Below are positions 12,392 through 24,894 of a DNA stretch of 64,000 nucleotides, piece by piece (within the stretch, counting starts at the first letter, position 1; the number at the start of each line of letters is the position of its first letter). Under the pieces are notes generated by a model that was not told the DNA's origin, did not search any database, and was given only the letters and a program-made list of their open reading frames with translations. Origin of the DNA: Coptis chinensis (taxonomy: Eukaryota > Streptophyta > Magnoliopsida > Ranunculales > Ranunculaceae); assembly GCA_015680905.1 (NCBI GenBank), contig CM027381.1, positions 86,515,501 to 86,579,500 of the forward strand, written 5' to 3'. The position numbers were made by a program, and so were the translations under genes.

Positions 12392-15300
12392 ATGGCTCTG
12401 GCACTCATATACATCTTCCTCTTCTCTATCTCATTCACTTCAATCCACACTCATTCTCACCACCACCACCCACTAGATCCACTCACCGCAAAAGAGTTCA
12501 ACCAAATCCAAACCATAATAACAAAATCTCAAGCCGACCCAACCCACAATCTAACTTTCCAATATGTGGGTCTAGACGACCCAGACAAACAAACCATCCT
12601 CAAATGGCATTCATTAAATCACACTACTCAACCCCCACCGCGCCAGGCCTTGGTCATAACCCGTGTCAACAAACAAACACACGAAACCATTGTCGACTTA
12701 TCTAGCCACTCCATATTATCAACCCGAGTATATACCGGATACGGGTACCCTTTATTTACATTTGAAGAACAAATAGCTGCAAACCAATTACCACTAAAGT
12801 ACCCGCCATTTATTGCTTCAGTTAGCAAAAGAAAGCTCAACTTAACAGAAGTTGTTTGTGAGAGTTTTTCAGTAGGGTGGTTCGGAGAGAAAAAGAAAGA
12901 TAAAAGGGAGTTGAAAATTTTGTGCTACTATTTAGATGGCACAGTTAATCTGTATGTTAGACCATTAGAAGGAATAACTGTAGTAGTTGATCTTGATGAA
13001 ATGAAGATTACAAAGTATTATGATAGGTTCACGGTTCCTATGCCTAAAGTTGACGGGATTGAGTATCAAGCTTCGAAGCAGAAACCTCCGTATGGTCCAA
13101 GGGCTAACGGTGTAATGGTTGCACAACCTGACGGACCAGGGTTCCAGATTGACGGACACATGATCAGGTCTGTCCGATATTTGATTAGATTATCTTTTCC
13201 ATTTCGATGTTTTCTACGCCAGTCAATCTTGTCTCAATGTTTTTTGGGGCGCGGTATTTACACCCCTACTAATGGGATTGGCACCCTTTCACAAATTTTC
13301 AAGAATTGACACTCTTCCATTAATCTCGAATAAGTTGACGTACACCCCCACACCTCTCCATTATCTCGGCAACAAACTTCCACAACTTTTATATACTCGC
13401 GGCATTGAGTTACCGTGGGTTTTGAAAAATCACGGCATCCGTTTGTCGTGAGTTTTGGGATATCATGGTATCGCATGCTGTGGGTGTTCAAAATTTGTAG
13501 TGAAAAAAGAAAGAGTCATTTGCGGCTGTTGTAGAATGTGAAAACTCACGACAACCTGCTACTGTGGAATATGGGATTTCACGGGAACTTGTTGCCATGG
13601 AATTGTGGGATCATGCAGGAACTTGCTGCTGTGGAATGTGAGATCTCGTAGCAACTTGTTGTCCCGTGTATTAATATTGGGCATGTGAGGTGTAAAAAGA
13701 TATATAAGAAATAACTATTATTCTTCTACCATTTTGCCAAAATGGTGCCAATCCCACAAAGTGGGATATAATTAAATACCGCGTCTCATGTTTTTGGTAT
13801 TTCACATGTTAAACGAACTTTAATTTCTACTCGACATGACTGTAGTATCATATTTAATTGGCGTAATTGAAGTTTGCATCAACTTTATAGTGAAGTTTGT
13901 GATGGCATTATATATTATGTGGACTACGGACTAGTGATGGACAACCTGCCTACTAAGTATGGCAGGAAATCGGGTTGGATAGACCCAAATCTGACTCGAC
14001 CTGATTACCGAATATATCGGGTTCAGGTGTATTTTCATATCTGTTTATTTATTCGGGTTGGGTTCGGATTTGGATATAATTTTTGAATTTTTTTTGAATT
14101 TTTAGTGTTATCCGACCGGTTCGGTTGGGTTCGGATATTAAATTTAGATTTTATTCGGGTTCGGGTTCGCTTTTGGATACTGTGAAACTATTTAGGTTCG
14201 GTTTTGGATATTGTGAAACTATTTAGGCTCAGATTCAGATATAGCCATATCCGAGCCGAACCCGACCCAATCCCTACCATATTACCAAGGCATGCTTAAT
14301 TCTAATAAGAAAAGAGTTCAGATGACCAAATTCGGGCCAAAACAACTCTAGAGGACACTGTTTTTTTTTTAGTTTTTTAGTAACTCATAAGGACAAATTC
14401 CAACATTAAGTAATAACCCACGATTTCAATTTTAGTAATCCTCAAAGACAAAATAAGTTGGTCCGACCTTTTTACTTTTTTTTTTAAAATATCATTTTTA
14501 CCCTTGTATTATTATAGATATAAAACATAGACATTTTTATTTTATTTGAAAATACCAGTTTCACCCCTCTGTGTTATATTTATAAAACAGAGAAATTTGG
14601 TGATTGTTCGTACCCATATAAGTGAACATACCTCATACACTATGTTGATGTGACAATGACCCCAAATATGTATGAACAATGATTATTCATACTCCAATAA
14701 ATGTTCTTACTAATCATACATTATGTTGAAATATAAACAATGATTGTTCATATGAATAGTGATTGTTCATAGCTCATGTTGAGGTATTTATACTCCAAAT
14801 TTGTTCATACTCCAATAGGTATGGTATTCTTACTAATTATACATATGTTGAAGTATGAATAAACAATGATTGTTCATTATATATACATTGGGTCGTTTCA
14901 GTTGGGCGGGACCGTTTATTATTCGCATTAGGGGTATACTTGACATTTTATCTATCCAAGCTGTTTTTTATTTCGCGTCAAGGGTATACTTGACCTTTCA
15001 TCTATCTTATTGTGAGTGATTAAAAAAAATGTGGTGTTAAGAGTGACATTTTCGTCCGATTTGTCATTGAGAGTCACTCCTGTAATTCTAATTCTCATGA
15101 TACTAGTCTAACTTAAATTTTGGTCAGATTTGGAAGGCAACTTTGTTTCTTGTTTGACAATTTGGCCTTGATAGCTGGTGGGCCAAATAATTGAAAAGTA
15201 CCCAAATGTTTGCACTAATTTAACTAGGTAAATAGCCATTTAGAGCATTTTTAGGAGAGAAACCATGAAAACACCAATTTTTTAACCAAATTAAAAAAAC

Positions 15301-17555
15301 ACCAACCAACTTCAGGAAAAAATCAAATATTCGACATCAAATGACGCAATTTTGGATAAATCGTGCCATATAACCCATGCGGCTTTCTCAAAACCGCTCC
15401 ACTGAAGCCCATCTTAAAAGTCCAAGCTTACGCGGTTTTCCAGAAACCGCGCGATGTGTCGCACATCAACTTTTTTTTTTTTCTCTGTCCAAATCTCTCG
15501 CGCGGTTTTGCAAAAACCGCGTGATTGAAGTCCACACTCTAGCCCATGCCCACGCGGTGTTCAAAAAGCCGTGCGGTTTTTTCAAAACCGCAAAAGAGAC
15601 AGCACCAAAACTGGAACCAAATTTTGGCCGATTTGGTGTTTGGTTTGGTATTTTTTTGGTGTTTTCATCATGTGTCTCTCCTGAAAATGAAAAAACACCA
15701 AATTATTGAAAATTTAGTATTTGATGCTATGATAGTATTTCACCTAAAGATGCTTTGAAAGCAAAATTTGACCAAAAATAAAAAATTAGAAATTAAAAGC
15801 AAATAACAGTATCAGTATCTCTCATATAATATACCAAACTATTTAGTCCATGCACTGATGCACCACTTGAGCCAAATGAGGAAAGTTCTCATTACTGAAA
15901 TTAATGATCCGTTTAATCAATAATCAGGTGGGCGAATTGGAACTTTCACTTGGGCTTTGACATCCGAGCAGGTCCAATCATATCTTTAGCATCAATTTAT
16001 GATCTCGAGAAGGATACATTTCGTCGTGTATTATATAGAGGATTCGTATCAGAAATGTTTGTACCATATATGGACCCAACAGAAGAATGGTATTACAAAA
16101 CCTTCTTCGATGCAGGTGAATTCGGGTTTGGGCTTTCCGCAGTACCATTAGAACCCATGACTGATTGCCCAGCCAATGCAGTTTTTATGGACGGGTATCT
16201 TGCAGGGCAGAATGGCAAGCCCTTTAAAATTTCAAATGTGTTCTGTATATTCGAAAAAAATGCTGGGGATGTCATGTGGCGACACACTGAAACTGGGATT
16301 ATTGGGCAAGTGGTGAGTGATTTCATCTTGTTAGAACTAATACTTCGTCCTTTTCATTTGATATTTTGGTGGGTTTGACTTGCATTTGGTGGCATTTGCA
16401 GATAAGGGAGGTTAGACCTGAGGTAAGTCTAATAGTGAGAATGGTGTCAACTGTGGGGAACTATGACTATATTGTTGATTGGGAATTCAAGCAGAGTTGT
16501 TCTATCAAAGTTGGGGTACGGTTTTTTTTTTCACCTCTATGTATCTAAAGTTCTGGTAAATGGTATATATTAGAAATGCTATTATTATCTATGGAATTAG
16601 TATTTGCTCAGGGGCTAATGATGATTCTAGACATGATTATATTTGTGTGCTGCTCGTGAAATTATATATATCTACACAACAGTCACATTTCAACATTTAT
16701 CTGGTTCTATCATGATGTTTATCAGGTTGGGCTAACTGGTGTGCTAGAAGTGAAGGCTGCACCTTACACTCACACAGACCAAATAAAGGAAGATCCTTAT
16801 GCTACACTATTGGCAGATTACACTCTTGGTCCATACCATGACCACTTCCTCACCTATCACCTTGATCTAGACGTTGACGGTGACGAAAACTCGTTTGTCA
16901 AGGATAAATTGGTAACCAAGAGAGTTACTGATCACAGTTCACTGAGGAAGAGTTACTGGACTGTTGCGAGAGAAACAGCTAAAACTGAATCAGATGCAAA
17001 GACAAAACTTGGTATAGAACCCGTTGAATTGTTGGTTATAAATCCCAACAAGAAAACTAAAATAGGAAACCATGTTGGTTACCGTCTTATTCCAGGATCG
17101 TTAGCTAGCCCACTTTTAGCCGACGATGATTACCCTCAGATTCGGGCAGAATTCACCAAGTACCATGTATGGGTGACCCCTTATAACAAGTCCGAGAAAT
17201 GGGTCGGAGGGGAGTATGTTGACAGGAGTCGCGGAGATGATACATTAGCCATTTGGAGTGCAAGGTAACAAATCTATCACTGACTCTGATTGGTTCTTGA
17301 TTAGTTCAAAATACTAATTAGTTTGGCTTGATTATATAATGCAGGAATAGGGACATTGAGAACAAAGATATTGTCTTATGGTACACATTAGGCTTTCACC
17401 ATGTCCCTTACCAAGAAGATTTTCCTATAATGCCAACACTAAGCGGTGGATTTGAGCTCCGGCCAGCCAATTTCTTCAACAGCAATCCCGTTCTCAAAAC
17501 AAGGATACCCATGGTTGCACATTGGCGTAATTGCACCTCTACAGACACTTGTTAG
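12392..17555 (+). CDS. Copper-containing primary amine oxidase, copy 1 (CuAO1), five exons, intact
   Basis: Oxidises primary amines such as putrescine to aminoaldehydes, releasing ammonia and hydrogen peroxide. Exons: 12392-13167, 15928-16312, 16402-16515, 16726-17264, 17345-17555, all with GT-AG introns and matching phases, giving 674 aa (the plant family is usually about 650-750). Residues 1 to about 21 are a hydrophobic signal peptide, and the C-terminus lacks a peroxisomal tripeptide, so the product is probably apoplastic. The topaquinone motif NYDY is at 407-410 (Tyr408), the catalytic Asp320 is in YKTFFDAGE, and the copper ligands are His463 and His465 (HDH) plus the HH of FHHVP at 623-624. 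Spacings match those known from pea seedling amine oxidase. The first ATG is used because it opens the signal peptide. CuAO2 is a broken near-twin. Function is inferred from family membership and complete motifs. Confidence 0.93.
13248..13787. mobile_element. Mutator-like MITE in intron 1 of CuAO1 (shared by both units)
   Basis: Flanked by ATGTTTTTTGG (13237-13247) and ATGTTTTTGG (13788-13797), a 10-bp-class duplication. Inverted ends are GCGCGGTATTTA and TAAATACCGCG, followed inward by GGGATTGGCACC and its complement. The interior holds ~50-bp imperfect repeats around ACTTGCTGCTGTGGAATGTG. The same element with the same target duplication lies in unit 2 (39766-41530), so it was present before the duplication. 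No coding capacity. Confidence 0.62.
13958..14281. mobile_element. hAT-like MITE in intron 1 of CuAO1 (unit 1 only)
   Basis: Inverted ends TATGGCAGGAAATCGGG and, on the complement of the right end, TATGGTAGGGATTGGG. Flanked by 8-bp duplications CTACTAAG (13950-13957) and TTACCAAG (14282-14289), which match at 6 of 8 positions. Unit 2 has the empty site CTACCAAC near 41998. Rich in GGTTCGGGT words and clearly related in its interior to the MITE at 58373-58633. Confidence 0.65.
14597..14890. repeat. Palindromic GAACAATGATTGTTC repeats in CuAO1 intron 1
   Basis: Imperfect repeats of TATGAACAATGATTGTTCAT with linkers such as AGCTCATGTTGAAG and CATACATTATGTTGA. The core GAACAATGATTGTTC is nearly its own complement, so each unit could fold into a short hairpin. 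A longer version occupies the same intron position in CuAO2 (42305-42800). Confidence 0.7.
15243..15756. mobile_element. MITE with GC-rich hairpins in CuAO1 intron 1 (unit 1 only)
   Basis: Left end GAGCATTTTTAGGAGAGA pairs with the complement of the right end, AAGCATCTTTAGGTGAAA. A longer inner pair around AACACCAA and TTGGTGTTTT supports the fold. Unit 2 lacks the whole insert (about 43195-43210). A 3-bp target duplication (TTA/TGA) is possible but not clean. The centre holds several GCGGTTTT...AAAACCGC inverted repeats. Superfamily uncertain; PIF-Harbinger or hAT are possible. Confidence 0.5.
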
Positions 17556-18307
17556 TACTATTCGAAACATAATGTACCAAAGAAGTACGCAACTTAATGA
17601 GAAATTAATCTGTATTTTTCCCTGCTTTAGACTGAACTAGCATGTTTAACTGTGCGTTGCACAGGAATCGAAATATGGATCGTGTTTGAAAAGTGAAGTT
17701 GTCAAGTGAAGACTGTATTATCCAAGAGAAGAGTACAGTGAAACGAATACACCCTCATGGAATCTCCACCCTCAAGGAACCTCCAATGCATACGAAAGTT
17801 ATAAGCTGATAAAGTTTCACCCTGAAAATCACTTGTTATTTTTTCTTTTTGGACAACCGGCGTCGGAAGTCAGTTGAAACTTGAAACTTTACTAAAACTC
17901 TATCTTAATTAAGTAGAAAGAAAAGATATTGTAATTAATCAGTTGATAAACTCCATGATTTAAAATCGAATATGGAAACACGTATCAACGATTTTACATA
18001 TACAGTAGAATGCTGTTTTCATAAGTATCGCTTAAGTGTGTCCCATCAAATAATTAAAAAACATATAGGCCAAGCACAATTATTGTAATCATTTAACAGA
18101 TATTGCCGTAGGTTGTTTTCAGTCACTCTCTCAGCTGTATCCATACAATTAATTCACTATTGCATTGCTTCATTCTTTTTTGTTTTGTTTGAATGCAACA
18201 TATTTTTTATTTTTGATTTTTGATTTTTTTTTTTTTTTTTTTTTTAACAGTGTGAATGCAACATAGTAAATCTAGTGTAGGGAACTTGTTTTCAGTCACT
18301 CTCAGTA
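17556..18307. other. 3' flank of CuAO1 (probable 3' UTR and spacer)
   Basis: Nearly identical to 45027-45750 downstream of CuAO2, apart from a poly(T) run at about 18224-18245 that differs in length. It carries the phrase ACTAGCATGTTTAACTGTGC then GTTGCACAGG, a type common at plant element edges. No open frame. The polyadenylation site cannot be fixed by eye. Confidence 0.5.
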
Positions 18308-18894
18308 TAGAGGTGGCAATGGTCGTGTTGGGTCTGGTTATGTGTCATATTCGGATCACATGTTAGGAGAGCAAACCCAAACCCGATCTAATTATTAATT
18401 ATGTCGAGTTTGTCAAACCCAAACCCAACCCGCCTATATAACGGGTTATCCAACGAGTGACCCGCTAAGCCAGCGAGTCAATTTCAAATCACTTTCGGAT
18501 CGGATTCATAAACAATTTGTATGCAAAATATTTAGTTTCACAATTTTATTTATCAAAATATATATATATATATATATAAATATTCTCTTAAAGTAAATTA
18601 CTTAAGTTAACTTTTAAAATAAAGACGTAAGTAAAACTTACCTACAAAATGAATTTAAACCTATTTTTTGTGGATATGATATATCAATATTAAGATCATC
18701 TCTACAAAATTTCATTTAAATAACATTGGCAAAAACAATTACAAAAATTCAACATTTCGGATTTATTAGATTTCTTTTTTAAAGATAACAACAATTTTTA
18801 TATGTTAGAGGTTTCCAAAAAGCTAAAAATTTTGGGAAGATAATCATTATGGTGAGTGCTTCATAACTACTACAAAAACTTAGGTTTGAAAATA

Positions 18895-18943
<49 letters not shown>

Positions 18944-19590
18944 GCATTAATTCTTAAAAACCATCCATAATTTAATTACATATAAATGAAAATTGAATAA
19001 TAAAACATATCTTTATCGAATAAATCAATATGACAGCTAATCTTTCACCTTTTAGTCGTTTATTTTAAGTAGTTGAGATGATAAATGAGATTTTAGATTA
19101 GTTTTGGATCGGATTCACAGACAACCTATATGCAAAATATTTAGTATTTCACGATTTTATTTATCAAAAAAGTATATTTAAAAATATATATATATATATA
19201 TATATTAATTCTCAAAAACCATCCATAATTCAATTACATATCAATGAAAATTGAATAACAAAAAATATATTTATCGAATTAATCAATATGACGGCTAATC
19301 TTTCTTCTTTTAGTGGTTTATTTTAGGTTGTTGGGTTAATGAAACTTATCTTAAAACAAGTTATACAGGTCACAGATTGATGACCCGACCCATTAGACCC
19401 AAAAACTAATCGGGTCTACTAACGGGTTACTTGGGTTAATATATGTGACCCAAACCCAACCCATTTATTTGATAGGTTTGGCAGGTCAACCCTTAAATAA
19501 CCCAAAAGTCTTTTTTCCTAATCCAAACCCGCTAATTTCATGTCAGATTCATGCCGGGTTAGCGGGTTGTGTACAAAATTGTCACCCCTA
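18308..19590. mobile_element. 1.3-kb hAT-like non-autonomous element (unit 1 only)
   Basis: Ends TAGAGGTGGCAAT and, on the complement of the right end, TAGGGGTGACAAT. ACTCT stands on both sides (18298-18302 and 19591-19595), though a full 8-bp duplication is not clean on the left. Unit 2 runs straight through (about 45738-45752, CACTCTGTGAGTT), proving an insertion. The interior includes an (AT)n tract at 18900-18940 and an inner direct duplication of about 600 bp (the phrase ATGCAAAATATTTAGT recurs). No transposase. Confidence 0.68.
18900..18942. repeat. (AT)n microsatellite
   Basis: An uninterrupted TA dinucleotide run inside the 18308-19590 element. A shorter run at about 19182-19204 marks the paired inner duplicate. 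Confidence 0.85.
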
Positions 19591-19595
19591 ACTCT

Positions 19596-22196
19596 GTGAA
19601 TTCTATCCAGCACTACACTCTATTCCCATTCCAATATACTTTCTTGTATTCATCTTCATGTAGTCAATTTCAGCCACTGGCCATTGCATTGTACTCCTTC
19701 CATTCAACATAGTCATCCAATTCCAGCAGTTGAATCATTATGTGCATTTAGCTTCAAATGAAAACATATCTATATGAGCGAACATGCATTCTAAGCAATA
19801 GCAATTACTCAAATAAGTAGTAGTCAGTATGCAAATTCAAACTCATCACGACTGACAATACATTAGGAACCAAGATTGCTGCTAATGAATTATAGCTCTT
19901 GTTGCACTTTCCTTTTGTAGCCAATTCTTCTTTCATAAAACCAACTGTTATAGATGGATGGCACATATCAAAAGGAGTAGAAAATAATCATTGTTGCAAA
20001 GAGAAGCAATCCATATGATAATCATTTTTTTTTTCAAAAAAGGTAATAATTTGGAGTGATCATGAGAATAAAATGAAATATGATAGCAAAACATAGAATG
20101 CAAACAGTAAAGCAGAACCAAAATTTATCTTGGAAATCTCATTTAGTGAAGAGGTGAGTTTTAAACACTCGCATTCAATAGAGTAAGGAAACCATGCATT
20201 ATTGAATAAGTAGATGTGATCACTCAAAAAAATTAACGAACATTTGTTCTAATTCAAACTTCATATATCATCAACTTTTTAATTAACATCATGTCTCGCA
20301 AAGATATTTTAGCAAACACATCAACCCAATATAGCAGTAACTGCCAGTCAATACCATGAGCAATAAAACCCAGAAAAGAATAAACGAATAAAGTTGGGGA
20401 AAAAAACAGGAAACCCGCTTTCGACCCAGTGAATTGTAATTCAATCTAAATTGTTTGAAAAAATAAAAATCAAACCCCAATGAAGAAAATCCAAACAAGT
20501 TTTTACTACAATAAACATCAACAAATGAGAGTGACTATAACATTTAAGCAACTTAAACATGCACTTGCACACACGGTTAGCATTATGATCCCTTCCAATC
20601 ATAATGCATACCTTACAACCATAAGTAAGGAAATTGGTTATGACAATCAGATTATCTGATGAGTTGGTTAGAGAAATAAATTTATAACCTAAAAAGTAAA
20701 TTAGCAAAGACTACTTTACAGATTGTGCGCAATTGACATTATTTCTCTGAACTTTATGAAGTATAGAAATATTATGCAATCAATTTGATTAGCAAGATAG
20801 AAGAAAACATGTCAAGTGGTTGTTATAGTAGCAAGTTGCAACAAAAAAAAAACAATTGAACTATAAGTCTATAACTATTTTACAGATTATGTGCTAGAAA
20901 TTCTAAGAAGAAAATGTTGGTCATACCTCAACAAATGTCTACTCCTCCAGTTCCCACCTCTTCTTTCATTATTTATAATATGCTTATGATCATTGGATTA
21001 ATTATGTGAAAATTCAAAACCATAAAGCCGGCAACAATAATTAGTTATGAAACAAATACAAATGTAATTACAGATCCAATGACAAAACTTCACAGTTTAA
21101 AATGACCCACACAAAGACTGGTGAGTGCCCACATTATGTAATGCCCTATTAGTTTCATGGAAATATTTTAGTCTAGAATTTGGAAGCAAAGAACATAAAC
21201 CACGTCCCTTCTTTTGATCTACTTCCTAATAAGGTTACAATATTATTACTCTTAGTTAGAAATTTGTGCTAATTGTATTGAAAATATTGTTAAGATAAAT
21301 ATGTGAATGGTGATCAGTTATGATGCTGCGACACTTCATTCTTTGTTCCTCTTACATCTTCCCTGTTTGGAAGATTGAAGTAATGCCCTTGAAGCAACAC
21401 AATACAAAGGGAACTGATTAGTGTGACTAATCGACATTCATTGTTAAATTTCTTGTCTATTAGAATGTATTTTGAGACCAAAAAGAAACAATCTAAGCTA
21501 CAGAGATATTACTTTGTATTAATAGCACTATCCAACTTGGTAAACATTAATGGAATGGGACTTTATATGGTGGCACAACCACTTCCTATCAACTAAATGT
21601 AAGAAAATTGTTCCCTAGTCCTCCTTGGCTTATGTATAAAACAAAAAGATCACACATGAAAGTTCTTCAAGTGAAAATTAGGCATAAATATAGAATACTA
21701 CACAACACTATATCCTAGAAAATTCAAACTAACTTTATAACGTTTTCGGCTATTTCATTTTTGTCGCCTGTAATAAAGATTTGATAAAAAAATTATAAAA
21801 AAGAATTTATGCATAGATGAAATTGTTATTCAAGGTAGTGTTGTTCCCCCTTAAGAAACAAAAAATTTTATATGTGAAAATGTCAGCCTATTGAGAGTCG
21901 CTATTTGTTTTCTAATTTTGAAGCACGCAAGGCTGGTGAATAAGTATGCATCATTCATATTGTGATGAACTAAATGTAGCAAAGATAAGAGAAAGAGTTG
22001 TCTTTCATTCAAGAAACAATAACTGGGAAAAAATGATGATTGTCCTAAATTGATTGAATACAAACTAAACTTAAAATACCTTATAAATATAATAGACTCA
22101 ATCAACTCAACAAATGAGTGCCTGAAGCGAAAATGGAATAGATGGTATTCTTATAGCACTAATATGTATGGTATATTTGGAAGTACAAGTGTGTTG
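19596..22196. other. Duplicated non-coding spacer of unit 1
   Basis: No gene recognised. It matches unit 2 at 45752-46402 and 56210-58340 with small indels. Unit 1 keeps the empty target of the Copia insertion at about 20261-20270 (TTCATATATCATC). Short open frames on both strands are not conserved between the two copies. Confidence 0.6.
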
Positions 22197-22403
22197 AAAC
22201 CAGCAACCGTCGTAGCGACAATAATCAAAATATAATTTCGAAACACTAACGAAATCAAGATGGAATAAAGAGGAACTATAAAGGAGGGTTAAGTGATAGG
22301 AGACACAACTGGCATCTCTTGGAATGCAGGGTTTCCTTCAAATGATGTACAGGATTTGAGAAGGAAGCCAAGAAAAGCAATCATGATTTGGGGACGGAAA
22401 CCT

Positions 22404-23665
22404 TTTAACAGTTAGGTTCAAGTATGAACGACTCCCTTTCTTTTGTTTCTTTTGTGGAATTATTGGTCACGAGATTAAAAACTGTGGAGTCAAGGAAAAA
22501 TATATTTCACGGTTTGGTTATGATTGTCCAGAAACAAAGGAGATGGATATTCATTTTAATCTAGGTCTCAAGGCTTCTATATACTACAATGGCAAAGCAA
22601 GACAGATGGAGTCGAGCAAAATAGATGGAGGTCCAAGTGACAGGGAAGAGAAAATAGAGACAAACACAAGCTGTAGAATCTTGAGGGAACAGGAGAAATC
22701 TCAGCAACAATCAAAGAAGATAGAAGTGGCGCAGGTTAAGAAAGGTAAAGGGAAATCACAGGAAGAAGAAAATGTGCAAGTTACAGAGCTATCCAGATTA
22801 GGACACCTGTCATAACGGACCATAGCCTGGGCTTAATAAGAAATATTCTTTCGCTACAGACAAATCACCAAGCAGAAGTAGGTGGGGTACAGAATGCAGA
22901 AGACTCATCCAGGCCCAAAGAAGAACCTAATAGTTTACGAGTGGTTAATCCGAAATGTCAATTGGGCTTGAGTAATGCTGCCATGATCAATAATCATCTC
23001 AAGGAGAATCTAGGTCTACAAAGTGTTATGTTCCAGCCTTTAGTAGAACATGTAAGCAGGAGCATACCTATCTCTAATCTTATGGCTGCATGTCACATAG
23101 GACATAATCTGTGACAGATGTCCAAGATCCATAAATGAGCCTTCCAGAAGGAAACTCAAGAGACTTGAGCACGATTAAACAGGCTATGTAGAGAATTTTC
23201 AAGAAACCAAGTACTAGGGAGAGAAAATGATGTTTTGTTGGTTCGGTGAAAACACTTAGAGGCCATATTCTACTAAGGAGAGTACAAAGAGATCAAGGCC
23301 AAAGAGAGAATATGAGGTCTAAAAATGCTAGAGCTAGAGCACAAGTTGAAGCTAGAAAGAACAGTGTGACTGAGTATAGAAAAGAGAGAAGAATTCATAT
23401 GGCTTTGGAGCAATCTGAACGAAGGGCAAGTGAGATAAGGGAAAAAAGAACAAGAGTAGGAGTGGAACACATGATTCCTAGAAATTCAGTTAAAGTAGTT
23501 GTGGAGAGAGGAACAGAAATCATTCAAGTCTCAGAGAATGAAATCCTTCCCATTGCTTTAACTAAAGGTAATCGGGAAGTTCTAGATGTGATTCCATTGG
23601 CTCAAATGTACCCAACCATGCTCTTGATTGAAGATCAGTTTGAAAGAGTAATGATAAGTGGTTAA
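22404..23665 (+). pseudogene. LINE ORF1 remnant (zinc knuckle and basic tail)
   Basis: The frame around 22405-22480 encodes FKYERLPFFCFFCGIIGHEI followed by KNCG, a CCHC knuckle (C-x2-C-x4-H-x4-C) typical of plant L1 ORF1. A lysine/glutamate-rich linker runs to 22815. A separate frame at 23246-23665 (139 codons) is strongly basic (RRVQRDQGQRENMRSKNARA) and fits the RNA-binding tail. The N-terminal domain that normally precedes the knuckle is absent. Confidence 0.65.
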
Positions 23666-23815
23666 GTAGAGGCTCCAGGTTTTGAACAAGAAAACAGCGA
23701 GGAGGTGCAGACTCAACAAGAAGCTTTTAGCAGCAGAATCTGATGAAGAGGGTCTCAATTATCAGTCAGGGAACAGGGAAAGGGTGGCCTTCCTCAATAG
23801 GCCACCACAGATATA

Positions 23816-24480
23816 ATGTTGATGTGGAATTGCCAGGGAATGGGTACCTCCACGGTAGTTCAGACTCTAAAGGACCTGATTCGGAGGGAGAATCCGGACC
23901 TCATCTGTTTGGTAGGAACAAAGGCAGATAGTAATAAGGTGAAAACTTTACAGAAGGCTCTTTCTTATCCCAATTCCTATGTAGTGGACGCGGAGGGCAG
24001 GAGTGGAGGATTAGAAATTTTATATAAAGACAATATTTCTCTGGACATTATAGGCTCTTCTCAACATGTGGTGACAGGTAAATTTACCAACTATCTTTGT
24101 AATCATGATTGGTTTATATCTCTAGTATATGGACATCCTATTGCAAGTAGAAGAAGGTTGATCTGGAACCACCTTAGAACTGTTAAAGCCTATTGTGATG
24201 GCCCCCGGCTTTTTGGGGGGCTAAAGTAAACTTGAAAGCCATGTCTGAATTCCAAGAGCTCACTTGTGATCTCGAGCTTGTTGATTTAGGCTTTTCTGGT
24301 CCTAAATATACGTGGTGCAATAATAGAATTTGGAAGGCTAATATCAAGGAAAGGCTAGATAGAGATTTAGCAAATGTGGACTGGTTTAACATCTTTCCTC
24401 AAGCTCTCCTTCAACAAATTCCCAATGCAGCATCTAACCATTTAATCCTATATCTAAACCTCATCAAAAAATCTCCCCAG
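23816..24480 (+). pseudogene. LINE endonuclease domain remnant
   Basis: Exonuclease/endonuclease/phosphatase fold of plant LINEs: it starts WNCQGMGTSTVVQTLKDLIR, then RRENPDLICLVGTKA (normally ...ET), and later LVDLGFSGPKYTWCNNR and RLDRDLANVDW. One frame ends in a stop after FGGLK (24227-24229) and a second begins directly after it, then stops at 24502-24504. The usual catalytic Glu of the ET motif reads Lys-Ala here, so cutting activity is unlikely. Confidence 0.7.
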
Positions 24481-24894
24481 CAGAAAAAACCTTTTAGATT
24501 CTAAGAGATGTGGTTGAGAGATGCTTCCCTTAGCAATGTTGTTTCAAATTCATGGAACATGGATGTATCAGGTTCACATTCTTTTATTCTCAATTCCAAA
24601 CTCTCTAATCTTCAATATGATCTAGTTACTTGGAATAAACATACTTTTGGAGATATCTTTCTTCATATGAGAAATTGTGAGAGAAAACTTGCTGAATTAA
24701 ATGATCTCCCCCACACTCCTGAGATTACACTATCTATCATTAGTCTGAGAGCTTCTCTCGAAAAACTGTTGTTGAGAGAAGAAGGATATTAGAGGCAAAA
24801 CTCAAAAAATACTAGAATTAAGTGTGGAGACAAAAACACTAAATTTTTCCACACTTATGCTTCTTACAGGAGAAAGAAGAACTCTATTGATAGA

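Noticed and set aside
15377-15758. Overlapping open frames of 110 and 70 codons in CuAO1 intron 1
   Set aside because: They fall inside a hairpin-rich MITE absent from unit 2 and show no known domain.
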